A stretch of DNA of 64,000 nucleotides, from NCBI GenBank assembly GCA_038227135.1, contig JBBRQC010000007.1, positions 28,966 through 92,965 on the forward strand, in the 5' to 3' direction. The position numbers were made by a program, and so were the translations under genes. Under the pieces are notes generated by a model. It was not told where the DNA came from and did not search any database. It saw only the letters and a list, made by a program, of their open reading frames with translations. Shown here one piece after another: positions 25,154 through 33,261 of the stretch (the stretch's first letter is position 1; each line of letters opens with the position of its first letter). The DNA comes from UBA4720 sp038227135. GTDB lineage: Bacteria > Gemmatimonadota > Gemmatimonadetes > Gemmatimonadales > Gemmatimonadaceae.

Positions 25154-26538
25154 TGTCGCGCACCCGGCGGCGGCTTCACGGGCGCAGCGGTCTTGGTGTT
25201 GGGCGGTGTCGGGGTCTTGGTGTTGGGCGATGACGCCGGGCTGCTCGGCTTGACCGATGCGGGCTGGGTTGCCGGCTCGACCATCACTCCAGTTGCCTGA
25301 TCATTGACCGTTACGGTGGCGACCTTTCGGTCCTCGAAATCGATTTCGATCACCCTGCCCCGCACATAGTTGACAGTCGGTTCATCCGCCGGCCCCTTGG
25401 AGTTCTTCATCTGGTAGAATGACCTGGCATCGCTGAGCGCAACGATCTGACGGATCCGCGGCTTGCTGCTCGTATCGGTTGGCGGGATAGAGTCGAAGCG
25501 TGCAATGATCGTGTCCCCGCTCATCCAGTCTCTTTGTTTGGAGACGACTCCCGAATCCGGGTTGCTTTCGGCGTACGCCTTACGCAATGCCCGGACCTCG
25601 CGCACGCGCTGGTCGGGCAAGATGGCGTCAATGGAGTCGGCGACTATCTCCCGCTCGGGGGAGATGGCGTGCGCGCGGGTCTTCCCCCACGCCATCGCGC
25701 GCTGCAGCCGGTTGGCGGTGACCCGTAAGTCAATGGTGTCCGCAACCAGCTCGAGATCCTGACTCAGGGCATGACCGTTGGGCGTAGCAACGACACGATC
25801 TACCTGCCGGTTCCTGGAAAACACGTCGATGACGCCACCGGTCAGCGTGAAGGTGTGGGCTCCAACCCCCTTCACCGACGGCCCGCGCATCAACCTGGCG
25901 AAGTCGCGACCGCTGTCGAGAAAAGCGGAGTCACCCGTCGCCAGTAGATCGGGGCGAGTGATTTGAACGCGACCGGACGCGTAGACGAGGCTGTCCCCTT
26001 CCATGGCGATTTGATTGGCCACGACGTACGCGGTATCGGCGGGTCTGCCCTTGCCGGTCGTATCCTTTTGCACGAGGCTCACGGTGGGACGTTGCGGCGC
26101 GAACAGTCGCGCAAGCGGTCGCTGTGGTGTGCTCCGATAATATTCCGCCACCGGCCCCCGCAACGTGCTGCCATTCGACGAAACCGCAACTACGTCGCCC
26201 TCGGCATGCAGGTGGTCGTCGTTCTGGTAATACGTCATGGTCCGGGAGTCCACCCTGAGGCGGGGTTCATTGTAATGCACGTTCCCGATCAGGTAGAGCA
26301 GTCCCTGTGCTCCGTAGTACTCCGCGCTGTCAGCGGTCAATGTGTTTCCCTGTCCGATACAGTGGGCGAGGATCCCTCCGCCCCAAAAACTGTTTTGATT
26401 ACCGCTGGCGTCCTTGCGGAGCCATGCCCGGGTGCCCGCACGATTGGGAAAGTCGAGATCACAGTTGCGGGGAAGGTTCTGCCCCGCAGCAGTTGAAGCG
26501 AGCATGAATGAAAAGCAACAAATGAAGAAAGGTTTCAC
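25150..26538 (-). CDS. lptA: LptA/OstA-like periplasmic LPS transport protein
   Basis: 462 residues with a signal peptide (MKPFFICCFSFMLASTAAGQ, cleavage probably at AAG-Q). The mature part holds repeated OstA-type beta-jellyroll segments, for example ADSAEYYGAQGLLYLIGNVH, then TYYQNDDHLHAEGDVVAV and DSLVYASGRVQI. These form the periplasmic LPS bridge. It is about twice the size of E. coli LptA, so several jellyroll repeats may be fused. The C-terminus is a Pro/Thr/Lys tail coded by a 24-base tandem repeat (25189-25229). It lies 3 bases after lptC and overlaps lptB. Confidence 0.85.
   Translation of the reverse strand: MKPFFICCFSFMLASTAAGQNLPRNCDLDFPNRAGTRAWLRKDASGNQNSFWGGGILAHCIGQGNTLTADSAEYYGAQGLLYLIGNVHYNEPRLRVDSRTMTYYQNDDHLHAEGDVVAVSSNGSTLRGPVAEYYRSTPQRPLARLFAPQRPTVSLVQKDTTGKGRPADTAYVVANQIAMEGDSLVYASGRVQITRPDLLATGDSAFLDSGRDFARLMRGPSVKGVGAHTFTLTGGVIDVFSRNRQVDRVVATPNGHALSQDLELVADTIDLRVTANRLQRAMAWGKTRAHAISPEREIVADSIDAILPDQRVREVRALRKAYAESNPDSGVVSKQRDWMSGDTIIARFDSIPPTDTSSKPRIRQIVALSDARSFYQMKNSKGPADEPTVNYVRGRVIEIDFEDRKVATVTVNDQATGVMVEPATQPASVKPSSPASSPNTKTPTPPNTKTAAPVKPPPGARQ
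25189..25229 (-). repeat. 24-base-period direct repeat in the lptA 3' end
   Basis: GGTCTTGGTGTTGGGCG occurs at 25189-25205 and again at 25213-25229. It encodes the repeated N-T-K-T/P-P tail of LptA, eight residues per unit. Such a repeat can change copy number by slippage without breaking the frame. Confidence 0.75.
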
Positions 26539-26541
26539 GGC

Positions 26542-27162
26542 CTATCGCTTCGGCGTCGAGCTTGCGGCGGGCGCGGGCTGGATCGGCCGCGGCGATGTAT
26601 TTGCGTTCGGTGCGGCAGGCGTTGGCTGCGTCGAGACGCCTTTCGCCATACCGCTAGCTCCTTTGAGGATCTGGATGTTCTTCATGTCCGGATCCGATCG
26701 AAAGCCGACGCCCTCCAACCGGCGGTTTGGCTCCGTCATGGTGAACGCACTATCGCTGGAGATCTGATTGGTCTGCTGATTGTAGGTCAACTCGGGCGTG
26801 GTAAGACGGCGCCCGTCCTCAGTCACAACGACGACGTTCTTGCGGGCTACCATGTTATTCGTACGGCTGTTGTACCTGCCCCGCTCGGAAGTCAGCAGCG
26901 CGTTCTTCGCGCCGGCGGCCGTGAAGAAAGTCGTGTGTACCTTCTCGAGCTCGATCCGTGTGTTTTCGTCGAAAAAGTATGCGGTGTCGGACTGAAGCAA
27001 AGCGCGGTTGAGTCCCTTATCCGTGAGAACGAATCTCATCCCATACATCACCTGATCAGCGGAATCGGCGAGGGGCGAATGGGCCGCAACCGGAGGCTGC
27101 TTCTTCTGGCTACACGCTACGGCTACGACGACAGCAAAAGCGCACAGCGCGACAATGCGCAT
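26542..27162 (-). CDS. lptC: LptC-like lipoprotein
   Basis: 206 residues. An N-terminal hydrophobic segment ends in a lipobox (VVAVAC, Cys17), so it is predicted to be a lipoprotein rather than anchored by a helix as E. coli LptC. The middle carries the OstA/LptC jellyroll (VMYGMRFVLTDKGLNRALLQ, RYNSRTNNMVARKNVVVVTE, LTYNQQTNQISSDSAF). The tail is Pro/Ala-rich. It should pass LPS from LptBFG to LptA. Its ATG overlaps the kdsD stop (TGATG), and lptA follows after 3 bases. Confidence 0.85.
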   Translation of the reverse strand: MRIVALCAFAVVVAVACSQKKQPPVAAHSPLADSADQVMYGMRFVLTDKGLNRALLQSDTAYFFDENTRIELEKVHTTFFTAAGAKNALLTSERGRYNSRTNNMVARKNVVVVTEDGRRLTTPELTYNQQTNQISSDSAFTMTEPNRRLEGVGFRSDPDMKNIQILKGASGMAKGVSTQPTPAAPNANTSPRPIQPAPAASSTPKR

Positions 27163-28127
27163 CAGACGACTCCAGCGCGCATCAAGTCGTGAAGGTGTAT
27201 CACGCCGACGATCTTCTTGCCGACCCCCAGAACAGGCATCGCGATAATTCCGTGTGTCTCCATTCGGTAAACCACTGAACTCCCCAACTCCTCGGACTCC
27301 GCGACCTTCGGGTTCCTGTTCATCACCGTGGTCACCGCGATCGGAAAGACGTTCTCCTCGTGCTCCATCAGGCGGGAAAGGTCTCCCGTCGTAATGACAC
27401 CCAAGACCGTTCCATCCTTTCCCGTTACGACAGCAATTCCCCTCCGCTCCGCGAGCTGCACGACCGCCTCTCGCATCGTCGCCGACTCGGGCAAAATCGG
27501 AAGGTCGTCCGTCACCATCACATCCGACACCCGCGTCAGGAGACGTTTCCCGATCGAGCCTCCCGGATGCAGGCGGGCGAAGTCGTCAGCATCGAAGCCT
27601 TTTTCCTCCAACAACGCGATAGCCAGCGCATCGCCGAGCGCGAGAGCGACGGTGGTGCTGGTCGTCGGTGCGAGATCGTGCGGACACGCTTCTTCCTTGA
27701 CCCAGCCATCCAAAGCCACATCGCTGTGACGCGCCAGCGTTGACTTCGCATTGCCAGTCAGTGAAATCGTACATACGCCGAGACGCTTCAACTGATCGAG
27801 GAGGCCAAGGACTTCAGCCGATTCTCCGCTCTTCGAAATCAGAATCGCGACGTCCGACTTGCCGACGATGCCGAGATCCCCGTGAACGCTGTCGGCGGGG
27901 TGCAGAAATGTCGCGGGCGTTCCAGTGGATGTGAGCGTTGCGGCGATCTTCCGGCCGACGAGACCGGATTTCCCGACTCCCGAGACGATGACTCGGCCCT
28001 CGGACCTTGCGATGCTTTCGACCGCCCGCGCGAACTCTTCGCCGATGCGGCGCTCTGCTTCGCCGAGCGCCTCGGTCTCCATGCGGAGAACTCGACGTCC
28101 GCGCTCAACTATTTCCTTGTGCGTCAT
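27162..28127 (-). CDS. kdsD: Arabinose-5-phosphate isomerase
   Basis: First enzyme of Kdo synthesis (ribulose-5-phosphate to arabinose-5-phosphate). 321 residues: a SIS sugar isomerase domain (SGVGKSGLVGRKIAATLTST, HGDLGIV, SKSGESAEV) and two C-terminal CBS domains (VSDVMVTDDLPILPESATMR and the VTTVMNRNPKVAESEELGS region). ATGA overlap with kdsA. The KdsC phosphatase usual between kdsD and lptC in proteobacteria is absent here. Confidence 0.95.
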   Translation of the reverse strand: MTHKEIVERGRRVLRMETEALGEAERRIGEEFARAVESIARSEGRVIVSGVGKSGLVGRKIAATLTSTGTPATFLHPADSVHGDLGIVGKSDVAILISKSGESAEVLGLLDQLKRLGVCTISLTGNAKSTLARHSDVALDGWVKEEACPHDLAPTTSTTVALALGDALAIALLEEKGFDADDFARLHPGGSIGKRLLTRVSDVMVTDDLPILPESATMREAVVQLAERRGIAVVTGKDGTVLGVITTGDLSRLMEHEENVFPIAVTTVMNRNPKVAESEELGSSVVYRMETHGIIAMPVLGVGKKIVGVIHLHDLMRAGVV

Positions 28128-28936
28128 CGGTTGATGCGCGCCCAGATGTCTACAGCGCGGTCCATAAGAGATCCCATCTCCGACAACGGAATCATGTTCG
28201 GACCGTCGCTCGGAGCGCCGTCGGGATGCGGGTGCGTTTCCAGAAAAAGGCCCTGGGCGCCGGCGGCGATTGCGGATAGCGCGAGTATGGGCACGAACTC
28301 CCGTGCTCCTCCGCTCGCTCCATCCGGACCCTGACCCGGCTTCTGAACGCTGTGGGTGGCGTCAAAAATTACCGGTGCCCCGCATGCTTCCCGCAGCCGC
28401 GTGAACGAACGCATATCGACGACGAGATCACCATAGCCGAAGAAAGTACCGCGCTCGGTGACGGCGATGTCGCGCGAGCGTCCGCTGGCGGTGCCGCGAA
28501 CTTTCTGCACCGCTCCTTGCATTCCCTCCGGCTGGAGCCATTGCCCCTTTTTCACGTTCACGGGTTTCCCCGTTGCTCCAGCGGCCTCGAGCAGGTCCGT
28601 CTGCCGGCAAAGGAAGGCCGGAATCTGGAGCACGTCGACGACGCTTGCCGCGGGTCCGCATTGATCAGGCGTATGGACATCGGTGAGCACCGGAAGTCCC
28701 GTCGCTTTGCGTACTCGCTCGAGGGCTGTCAATCCGGCGTCGATCCCCGGCCCGCGGGCGGCGTTACGATTCGAGCGATTCGCCTTGTCGAAGCTCGCCT
28801 TGTAAATGATTCCGCCGGGGACCTTTTCGGCGATCCGCGCGAGCGCCTCGCCGACTCTGAGATTGAGCTCGTCGTTCTCCAGAACACACGGGCCGGCGAT
28901 GAGGAACAGCTTGTCCGCCGGAAAGAATTCCGCCAC
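28124..28936 (-). CDS. kdsA: Kdo-8-phosphate synthase, metal-dependent type
   Basis: Condenses PEP with arabinose-5-phosphate. 270 residues. FLIAGPCVLEND has Cys17 where E. coli KdsA has Asn, the mark of the metal-dependent (Aquifex-type) class; the other ligands fit DATHSVQKPGQG (His), LFLETHPHPDGAPSDGPN (Glu, Asp). Substrate motifs KANRSNRNAARGPGID and VNVKKGQWLQPEGM are present. It starts one base after the pyrG stop. Confidence 0.96.
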   Translation of the reverse strand: MAEFFPADKLFLIAGPCVLENDELNLRVGEALARIAEKVPGGIIYKASFDKANRSNRNAARGPGIDAGLTALERVRKATGLPVLTDVHTPDQCGPAASVVDVLQIPAFLCRQTDLLEAAGATGKPVNVKKGQWLQPEGMQGAVQKVRGTASGRSRDIAVTERGTFFGYGDLVVDMRSFTRLREACGAPVIFDATHSVQKPGQGPDGASGGAREFVPILALSAIAAGAQGLFLETHPHPDGAPSDGPNMIPLSEMGSLMDRAVDIWARINR

Positions 28937-28937
28937 G

Positions 28938-30605
28938 CTATTCCGCCGTCTCTACTGACGCCCGTTTGCGGCTACCTCGTGCCGGCGCCTTCGCCTGCAC
29001 CGCAGCGGCGATGAAGCTCGCAAAGAGGGGATGAGGACGCGTGGGACGCGATTGAAGCTCCGGATGAAACTGGCAACCGATGAACCAGGGATGCGTCGGG
29101 AGCTCGACGATCTCCACGAGGGAGCCATCCGGCGACAATCCGCTGAGGTTCAATCCGTGCTCGACGAAGCCATCACGGTACTTGTTGTTGACTTCATATC
29201 GATGGCGATGCCGCTCACTTACCTGAGGCGCGGCATAGATCGCGGCGGCCTGAGTTCCGACTCCCAGCCTGCACGGATAGGCACCCAGCCGCATTGTGCC
29301 GCCCATGTCGGTGACGTGTTGCTGGCCCTCCATCAGCGAGATGACTGCATTGCCGCACTCCGGCGCGAACTCGCTCGAATGACTGTCGGATAATCCCATC
29401 ACGTTGCGCGCAAACTCGATGATGGCGGTCTGCATGCCGAGACAGATGCCGAAGAACGGCAACCCGGATTCGCGCGCATACCTGATGGCTTCGAGCATTC
29501 CTTCGACACCGCGCACGCCGAACCCGCCCGGGACGAGCACACCGTGAAACTCACCGAGCAGCTCGCGTGTCTTTTCCCGGCTGGTGAACAGGTCGCTGGC
29601 GAGCCATGAGACTTCCACGCCGACGTCATTCGCGATTCCGCCGTGGATGAGTGCTTCGTGGACGCTCTTGTAGCTGTCGATCAATCCAGTGTATTTGCCA
29701 ATGACGGCGATCTTCACGCGCCCGTGCGGATGCAGAATCCGCTCGACCATACTCCGCCACTTGGAAAGATCCGGAGCCTTGCGGCCGAGAAGACCGAGTT
29801 TGTGCATCACTCGCTCGTCGAGACCCTGTTCGTGGAAGAGCAACGGGATCTGGTAGATCGAGGGAACATCCCTGCTCTCGATTACCGCACCGAACTCGAC
29901 GTTGCAAAAGAGCGCAATCTTGCGCTTCACTTCCTCGGAAAGGGCGCGCTCCGTTCTGCAGATAAGGATATCGGGCTGGATTCCGATTTCCATCAACTCG
30001 CGCACCGAGTGCTGCGTCGGCTTCGTCTTCACCTCGCCCGCGGCGGCGATGAAAGGAACCAGCGTAAGGTGGATGAAGATTGCATTCTCGCGCCCGATCT
30101 CGTGCCTGAACTGGCGTATCGCTTCCAGGAATGGCAGCGACTCGATGTCGCCGACCGTCCCTCCGATCTCGACGATGACTACATCGCTCTCCGGCGCGAG
30201 ACGCTTCATAGCGCCCTTGATCTCGTCGGTGACGTGCGGAATCACCTGGACGGTGGAGCCGAGGTATTCTCCGCGGCGCTCCTTGGTGATTACGCTCAGG
30301 TAAATCCGGCCGGTGGTGATGTTGTTGGGCTGGGCCAGCGAGCGATCTATGAATCGCTCGTAGTGCCCTAGATCGAGATCCGTCTCGGCGCCGTCGTCCG
30401 TTACGAAGACTTCGCCATGCTGAAACGGCGACATCGTACCCGGATCTACGTTCAGATATGGATCGAATTTCATTATCGTCACGCGCATTCCGCGTTCGAC
30501 CAGGAGTCGTCCGAGAGAGGCGGCCGCTATCCCCTTGCCGAGCGAGGATACGACACCACCAGTCACGAAGATGTAGCGCGTCTGTTGGCTGGAACTAACC
30601 GACAT
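28938..30605 (-). CDS. pyrG: CTP synthase
   Basis: Makes CTP from UTP, ATP and glutamine. 555 residues. Amidoligase half: YIFVTGGVVSSLGKGIAAAS and GTVGDIESLPFLEAIRQ. Glutaminase half: LVPGGFGVRGVEGML, FFGICLGMQTAIIE with the nucleophile Cys, and FIGCQFHPELQSRP with the His-Glu pair. Its place between kdsB and kdsA is meaningful because KdsB consumes CTP. It overlaps the end of kdsB by 11 bases. Confidence 0.98.
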   Translation of the reverse strand: MSVSSSQQTRYIFVTGGVVSSLGKGIAAASLGRLLVERGMRVTIMKFDPYLNVDPGTMSPFQHGEVFVTDDGAETDLDLGHYERFIDRSLAQPNNITTGRIYLSVITKERRGEYLGSTVQVIPHVTDEIKGAMKRLAPESDVVIVEIGGTVGDIESLPFLEAIRQFRHEIGRENAIFIHLTLVPFIAAAGEVKTKPTQHSVRELMEIGIQPDILICRTERALSEEVKRKIALFCNVEFGAVIESRDVPSIYQIPLLFHEQGLDERVMHKLGLLGRKAPDLSKWRSMVERILHPHGRVKIAVIGKYTGLIDSYKSVHEALIHGGIANDVGVEVSWLASDLFTSREKTRELLGEFHGVLVPGGFGVRGVEGMLEAIRYARESGLPFFGICLGMQTAIIEFARNVMGLSDSHSSEFAPECGNAVISLMEGQQHVTDMGGTMRLGAYPCRLGVGTQAAAIYAAPQVSERHRHRYEVNNKYRDGFVEHGLNLSGLSPDGSLVEIVELPTHPWFIGCQFHPELQSRPTRPHPLFASFIAAAVQAKAPARGSRKRASVETAE

Positions 30606-31368
30606 TTGTCACCGCTCCCTTCATAAAGGCGTCCCAGCGCGTATTCGCGCGCTCCAGATCTTCTTCCGTGTCTATACCGCTTGCTGGTGCTTCATTCGTG
30701 ACCGCGACTCCGATTGGCAAGCCGGCGGCCAGCGGACGCAGCTGCTCGAGGCGCTCAATCTCCTCGAGTGGATGAGGCGGAAGCGATACCCACCTCATGA
30801 GAGCGTCCCGCGAGTATGCATACACTCCAATATGCTGCAATGTACGCTCGAGCAGCCTTCCAGCATCGGCCCGATCCCGTAGAAACGGGATCGGCGCTCG
30901 CGAGAAGTACATCGCACGGCCATCGTCGGCGATGACGACCTTAACGAGGCTCGGAGTATCCAGGATCTCGGAAGTTGCGCGAGACGCGGCAGTTCCAAGC
31001 GGGAACTGTCCGGTTGCAACCAGCTGTGCCGCACCGCGCACCGCCCCCTTTCCGATGAATGGCTCATCGCCCTGAACGTTCACGATCGTGTCGTACCCCC
31101 TGAAGCGCTTTTGCGACGCGACCTCAGCAACCCTCTCCGTGCCCGAAGTGTGGGCCGCGCTGGTCATCACACACTCTGCCCCCGCCGCGCGGACGGTGCT
31201 CGCGACGCCTTCATCGTCCGTTGCGACGACGACACTGTCGGCGACTTCCATTTCTGAGATTCTTTGCCATACCCGGACGATCAGGGGGAGTCCGGAAAGG
31301 AGGCGGAGTGGCTTGCGGGGGAGGCGCATCGCGCCGAGGCGCGCCGGAATGACCACAAGCGTCCCCAT
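30595..31368 (-). CDS. kdsB: CMP-Kdo synthetase
   Basis: Activates Kdo with CTP before transfer to lipid A. 257 residues from the ATG at 31368, giving MGTLVVIPARLGAMRLPRKP, the family N-terminus. A GTG eight codons upstream (31392) is in frame but less likely. Other motifs: DEGVASTVRAAGAECVMT, TIVNVQGDEPFI and YSRDALMRWVSLPPHPLEEI. First gene of the long envelope operon, behind the promoter at 31414-31442. Confidence 0.95.
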   Translation of the reverse strand: MGTLVVIPARLGAMRLPRKPLRLLSGLPLIVRVWQRISEMEVADSVVVATDDEGVASTVRAAGAECVMTSAAHTSGTERVAEVASQKRFRGYDTIVNVQGDEPFIGKGAVRGAAQLVATGQFPLGTAASRATSEILDTPSLVKVVIADDGRAMYFSRAPIPFLRDRADAGRLLERTLQHIGVYAYSRDALMRWVSLPPHPLEEIERLEQLRPLAAGLPIGVAVTNEAPASGIDTEEDLERANTRWDAFMKGAVTNVG

Positions 31369-31413
31369 CACCCGCCCATTTTTGCGCGACACAAGGCAAA
31401 AGTCACGCTCGGT

Positions 31414-31442
31414 AATATACCCACCGGGCAGACCCCGGGCAA
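31414..31442 (-). promoter_or_regulatory. Promoter of the kdsB-to-dapF envelope operon
   Basis: On the minus strand TTGCCC (31442-31437) and TATATT (31419-31414) are 17 bases apart, a good sigma-70-like pair. It sits in the 87-base gap between the outer-membrane protein gene and kdsB. Downstream genes follow with overlaps or gaps of no more than 6 bases as far as dapF, so this is the only obvious promoter of about 16 kb. Confidence 0.6.
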
Positions 31443-31455
31443 ACTTTTTCGCGGG

Positions 31456-32667
31456 CTATATCGGCAACGAGAGTCCGAACGAGACGGCCGACTTACGCGA
31501 GAAAGGCGAGCGATTTCGCGCGGGATCTATGCTGTAGTCCACACGGAGAAGGCTCACACCGGCGCCGATGCCGAGATTCTGGATAAGGGGCGGCAAGCTC
31601 CCGATTCCGGCATTCCCAGCTGAATATCTCAGGCCGATGAAGGGGCTTCCAACGATGGGTAGCTGAATCCGATCGATGGGCACGGTGTAGTCAGCCTGCA
31701 CGTATAACAGGCGATCGCCGCCGAGTGCCAGCAGGTTGACCGTAGCAAGTGTTCCGGAACCGCCCAGATAGGCGAACCGCTGTGGAGGCGCAATGTCGCT
31801 CGTCCCGAAAACCGCGTGGCCGAGGAAAGAGAACGTTTGGGATCCGAACGTGGCAAAATTCACCTCGCTGTGGACCGTGGTCTGCGTAAAATCGAGTGGC
31901 GCAAGCGCGCACGCCGCATCGGTTGGAAATCCGGAGCAATCGGCCCTCAGCGATGTCTTGAATGAATGCTCCACGGTGGCGTCGACCTTGGCGTCCACCC
32001 CGCCTCGCGAGAACGTGATGCCGGATCCTGCGAGAAATGAGCTTATATGCCCCGTTTTCACTCGAGGATTTGCTCGTTTCATCTTGAGGACGCCTTTCCG
32101 GCCGAACAAGCTCCACGGAGATTTGGGCGGGACGATCGAGCCCGTGGACCAATCGCGCTCAAAGTTTCCGCCCACAAAGGGCGTCAGCGTGAGCGCCCCT
32201 GTCGTTAACGTGTGCGTGAATCGCGCTGTAGCCCGATCTGCGCGAAAGTAATTGCGCGAGTCGCTGCCCACCCCGAGCGCAGCCAGCGAGTTGGCGAGAT
32301 CGGAACGGATCCAGGAGTCGTTGGTGAACGTGCCGCGACCGACGTAAAGCTTTATCTCGTCAGCATCGCCAGGACGCGCGAAACCCTCCAGCGAAGGATC
32401 CCATTTTCCGAGATTGGAGCGATAGGTAACGAGACCATCGAGCTGAAGTTTCTCCTCCCCGAGTGTCAGTTTGGGTCCCCAAGGAATGGCGAGGCCGTTG
32501 ACGCGATCGTAGGACGGAATCCGAAGCCCGATCCCGAGAGGAAGCGAGATCGGGGACTCGCTGTACTCGACGTAACCCGTATCCGGAGCGGCGGACGTCG
32601 TGTCCTGGGCCTGCAAGCCCGTCGTGAGGCCAATCAGGGCGCAAGCGGCGAGAAAGGAAGCTTTCAT
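31456..32667 (-). CDS. Outer-membrane beta-barrel protein, function unknown
   Basis: 403 residues with a clear signal peptide (MKASFLAACALIGLTTGLQAQ, cut after LQA). The mature part is rich in alternating amphipathic strands (GLAIPWGPKLTLGEEKLQLD, GALTLTPFVGGNFERDWSTG, VNLLALGGDRLLYVQADYTV) and ends in a hydrophobic strand SAVSFGLSLPI, like outer-membrane barrels. A pair of Cys (DCSGFPTDAACAL) may form a disulfide in a loop. ATGA overlap with pabA. I cannot name a family; a BamA/D15-like or porin-like barrel is the best description. Confidence 0.75.
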   Translation of the reverse strand: MKASFLAACALIGLTTGLQAQDTTSAAPDTGYVEYSESPISLPLGIGLRIPSYDRVNGLAIPWGPKLTLGEEKLQLDGLVTYRSNLGKWDPSLEGFARPGDADEIKLYVGRGTFTNDSWIRSDLANSLAALGVGSDSRNYFRADRATARFTHTLTTGALTLTPFVGGNFERDWSTGSIVPPKSPWSLFGRKGVLKMKRANPRVKTGHISSFLAGSGITFSRGGVDAKVDATVEHSFKTSLRADCSGFPTDAACALAPLDFTQTTVHSEVNFATFGSQTFSFLGHAVFGTSDIAPPQRFAYLGGSGTLATVNLLALGGDRLLYVQADYTVPIDRIQLPIVGSPFIGLRYSAGNAGIGSLPPLIQNLGIGAGVSLLRVDYSIDPARNRSPFSRKSAVSFGLSLPI

Positions 32668-33239
32668 TGGGAAATAGTCAGAAAGTTTCGCAGAATCTCC
32701 TTTCCGTTCTGCGTTAGAATCGACTCAGGGTGAAATTGCACGCCCCACACGGGGTAGGTGCGATGCTTAACCGCGTGTATCTCGGTCGGATCATCCTGAC
32801 CCCGCGCCACGACTTCGAGATCATTCGGCAGGGATTTGGATTCGATTACCAGTGAATGGTAGCGCATCACAAGCAATGGGCTTGGAACATTCCTGAAGAT
32901 GCCCTTTCCGTCGTGCGTGACCCGAGATGTCTTGCCATGCATTAGCGTGCGTGCCCGGACCACTTTTCCGCCGTACGCTTCGCCGATCGCCTGATGTCCG
33001 AGACAGACTCCGAGAACAGGGATACTGCTTCCCCACTTCCTTATGGCTCCGACCGTAATACCTGCTTCGGCCGGTGTGCATGGGCCGGGAGAGATGACCA
33101 GGCGTGTCACGCCCATCGATCCGATATCATCAACGGTAATCTCGTCGTTACGCTTGACCACCGGCTGCTCGCCGAGTTCGCCGAGGTATTGGACGAGGTT
33201 GTAGGTGAAGGAATCGTAATTGTCGAGGACGAGAAGCAT
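32664..33239 (-). CDS. pabA: Glutamine amidotransferase of anthranilate/aminodeoxychorismate synthase
   Basis: 191 residues, class I amidotransferase: LVLDNYDSFTYNLVQYLGEL, LVISPGPCTPAEAGITV, the nucleophile block VLGVCLGHQAIGEAYGG, MRYHSLVIES and GVQFHPESILT with the His-Glu pair. It supplies ammonia to TrpE or PabB. Which pathway cannot be decided, as neither partner is in the window; trpG is equally possible. I use the ATG at 33239; the longer frame runs back into xerD. Confidence 0.93.
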   Translation of the reverse strand: MLLVLDNYDSFTYNLVQYLGELGEQPVVKRNDEITVDDIGSMGVTRLVISPGPCTPAEAGITVGAIRKWGSSIPVLGVCLGHQAIGEAYGGKVVRARTLMHGKTSRVTHDGKGIFRNVPSPLLVMRYHSLVIESKSLPNDLEVVARGQDDPTEIHAVKHRTYPVWGVQFHPESILTQNGKEILRNFLTISQ

Positions 33240-33261
33240 AGGTAATTCTAGCGGCTCAGAT

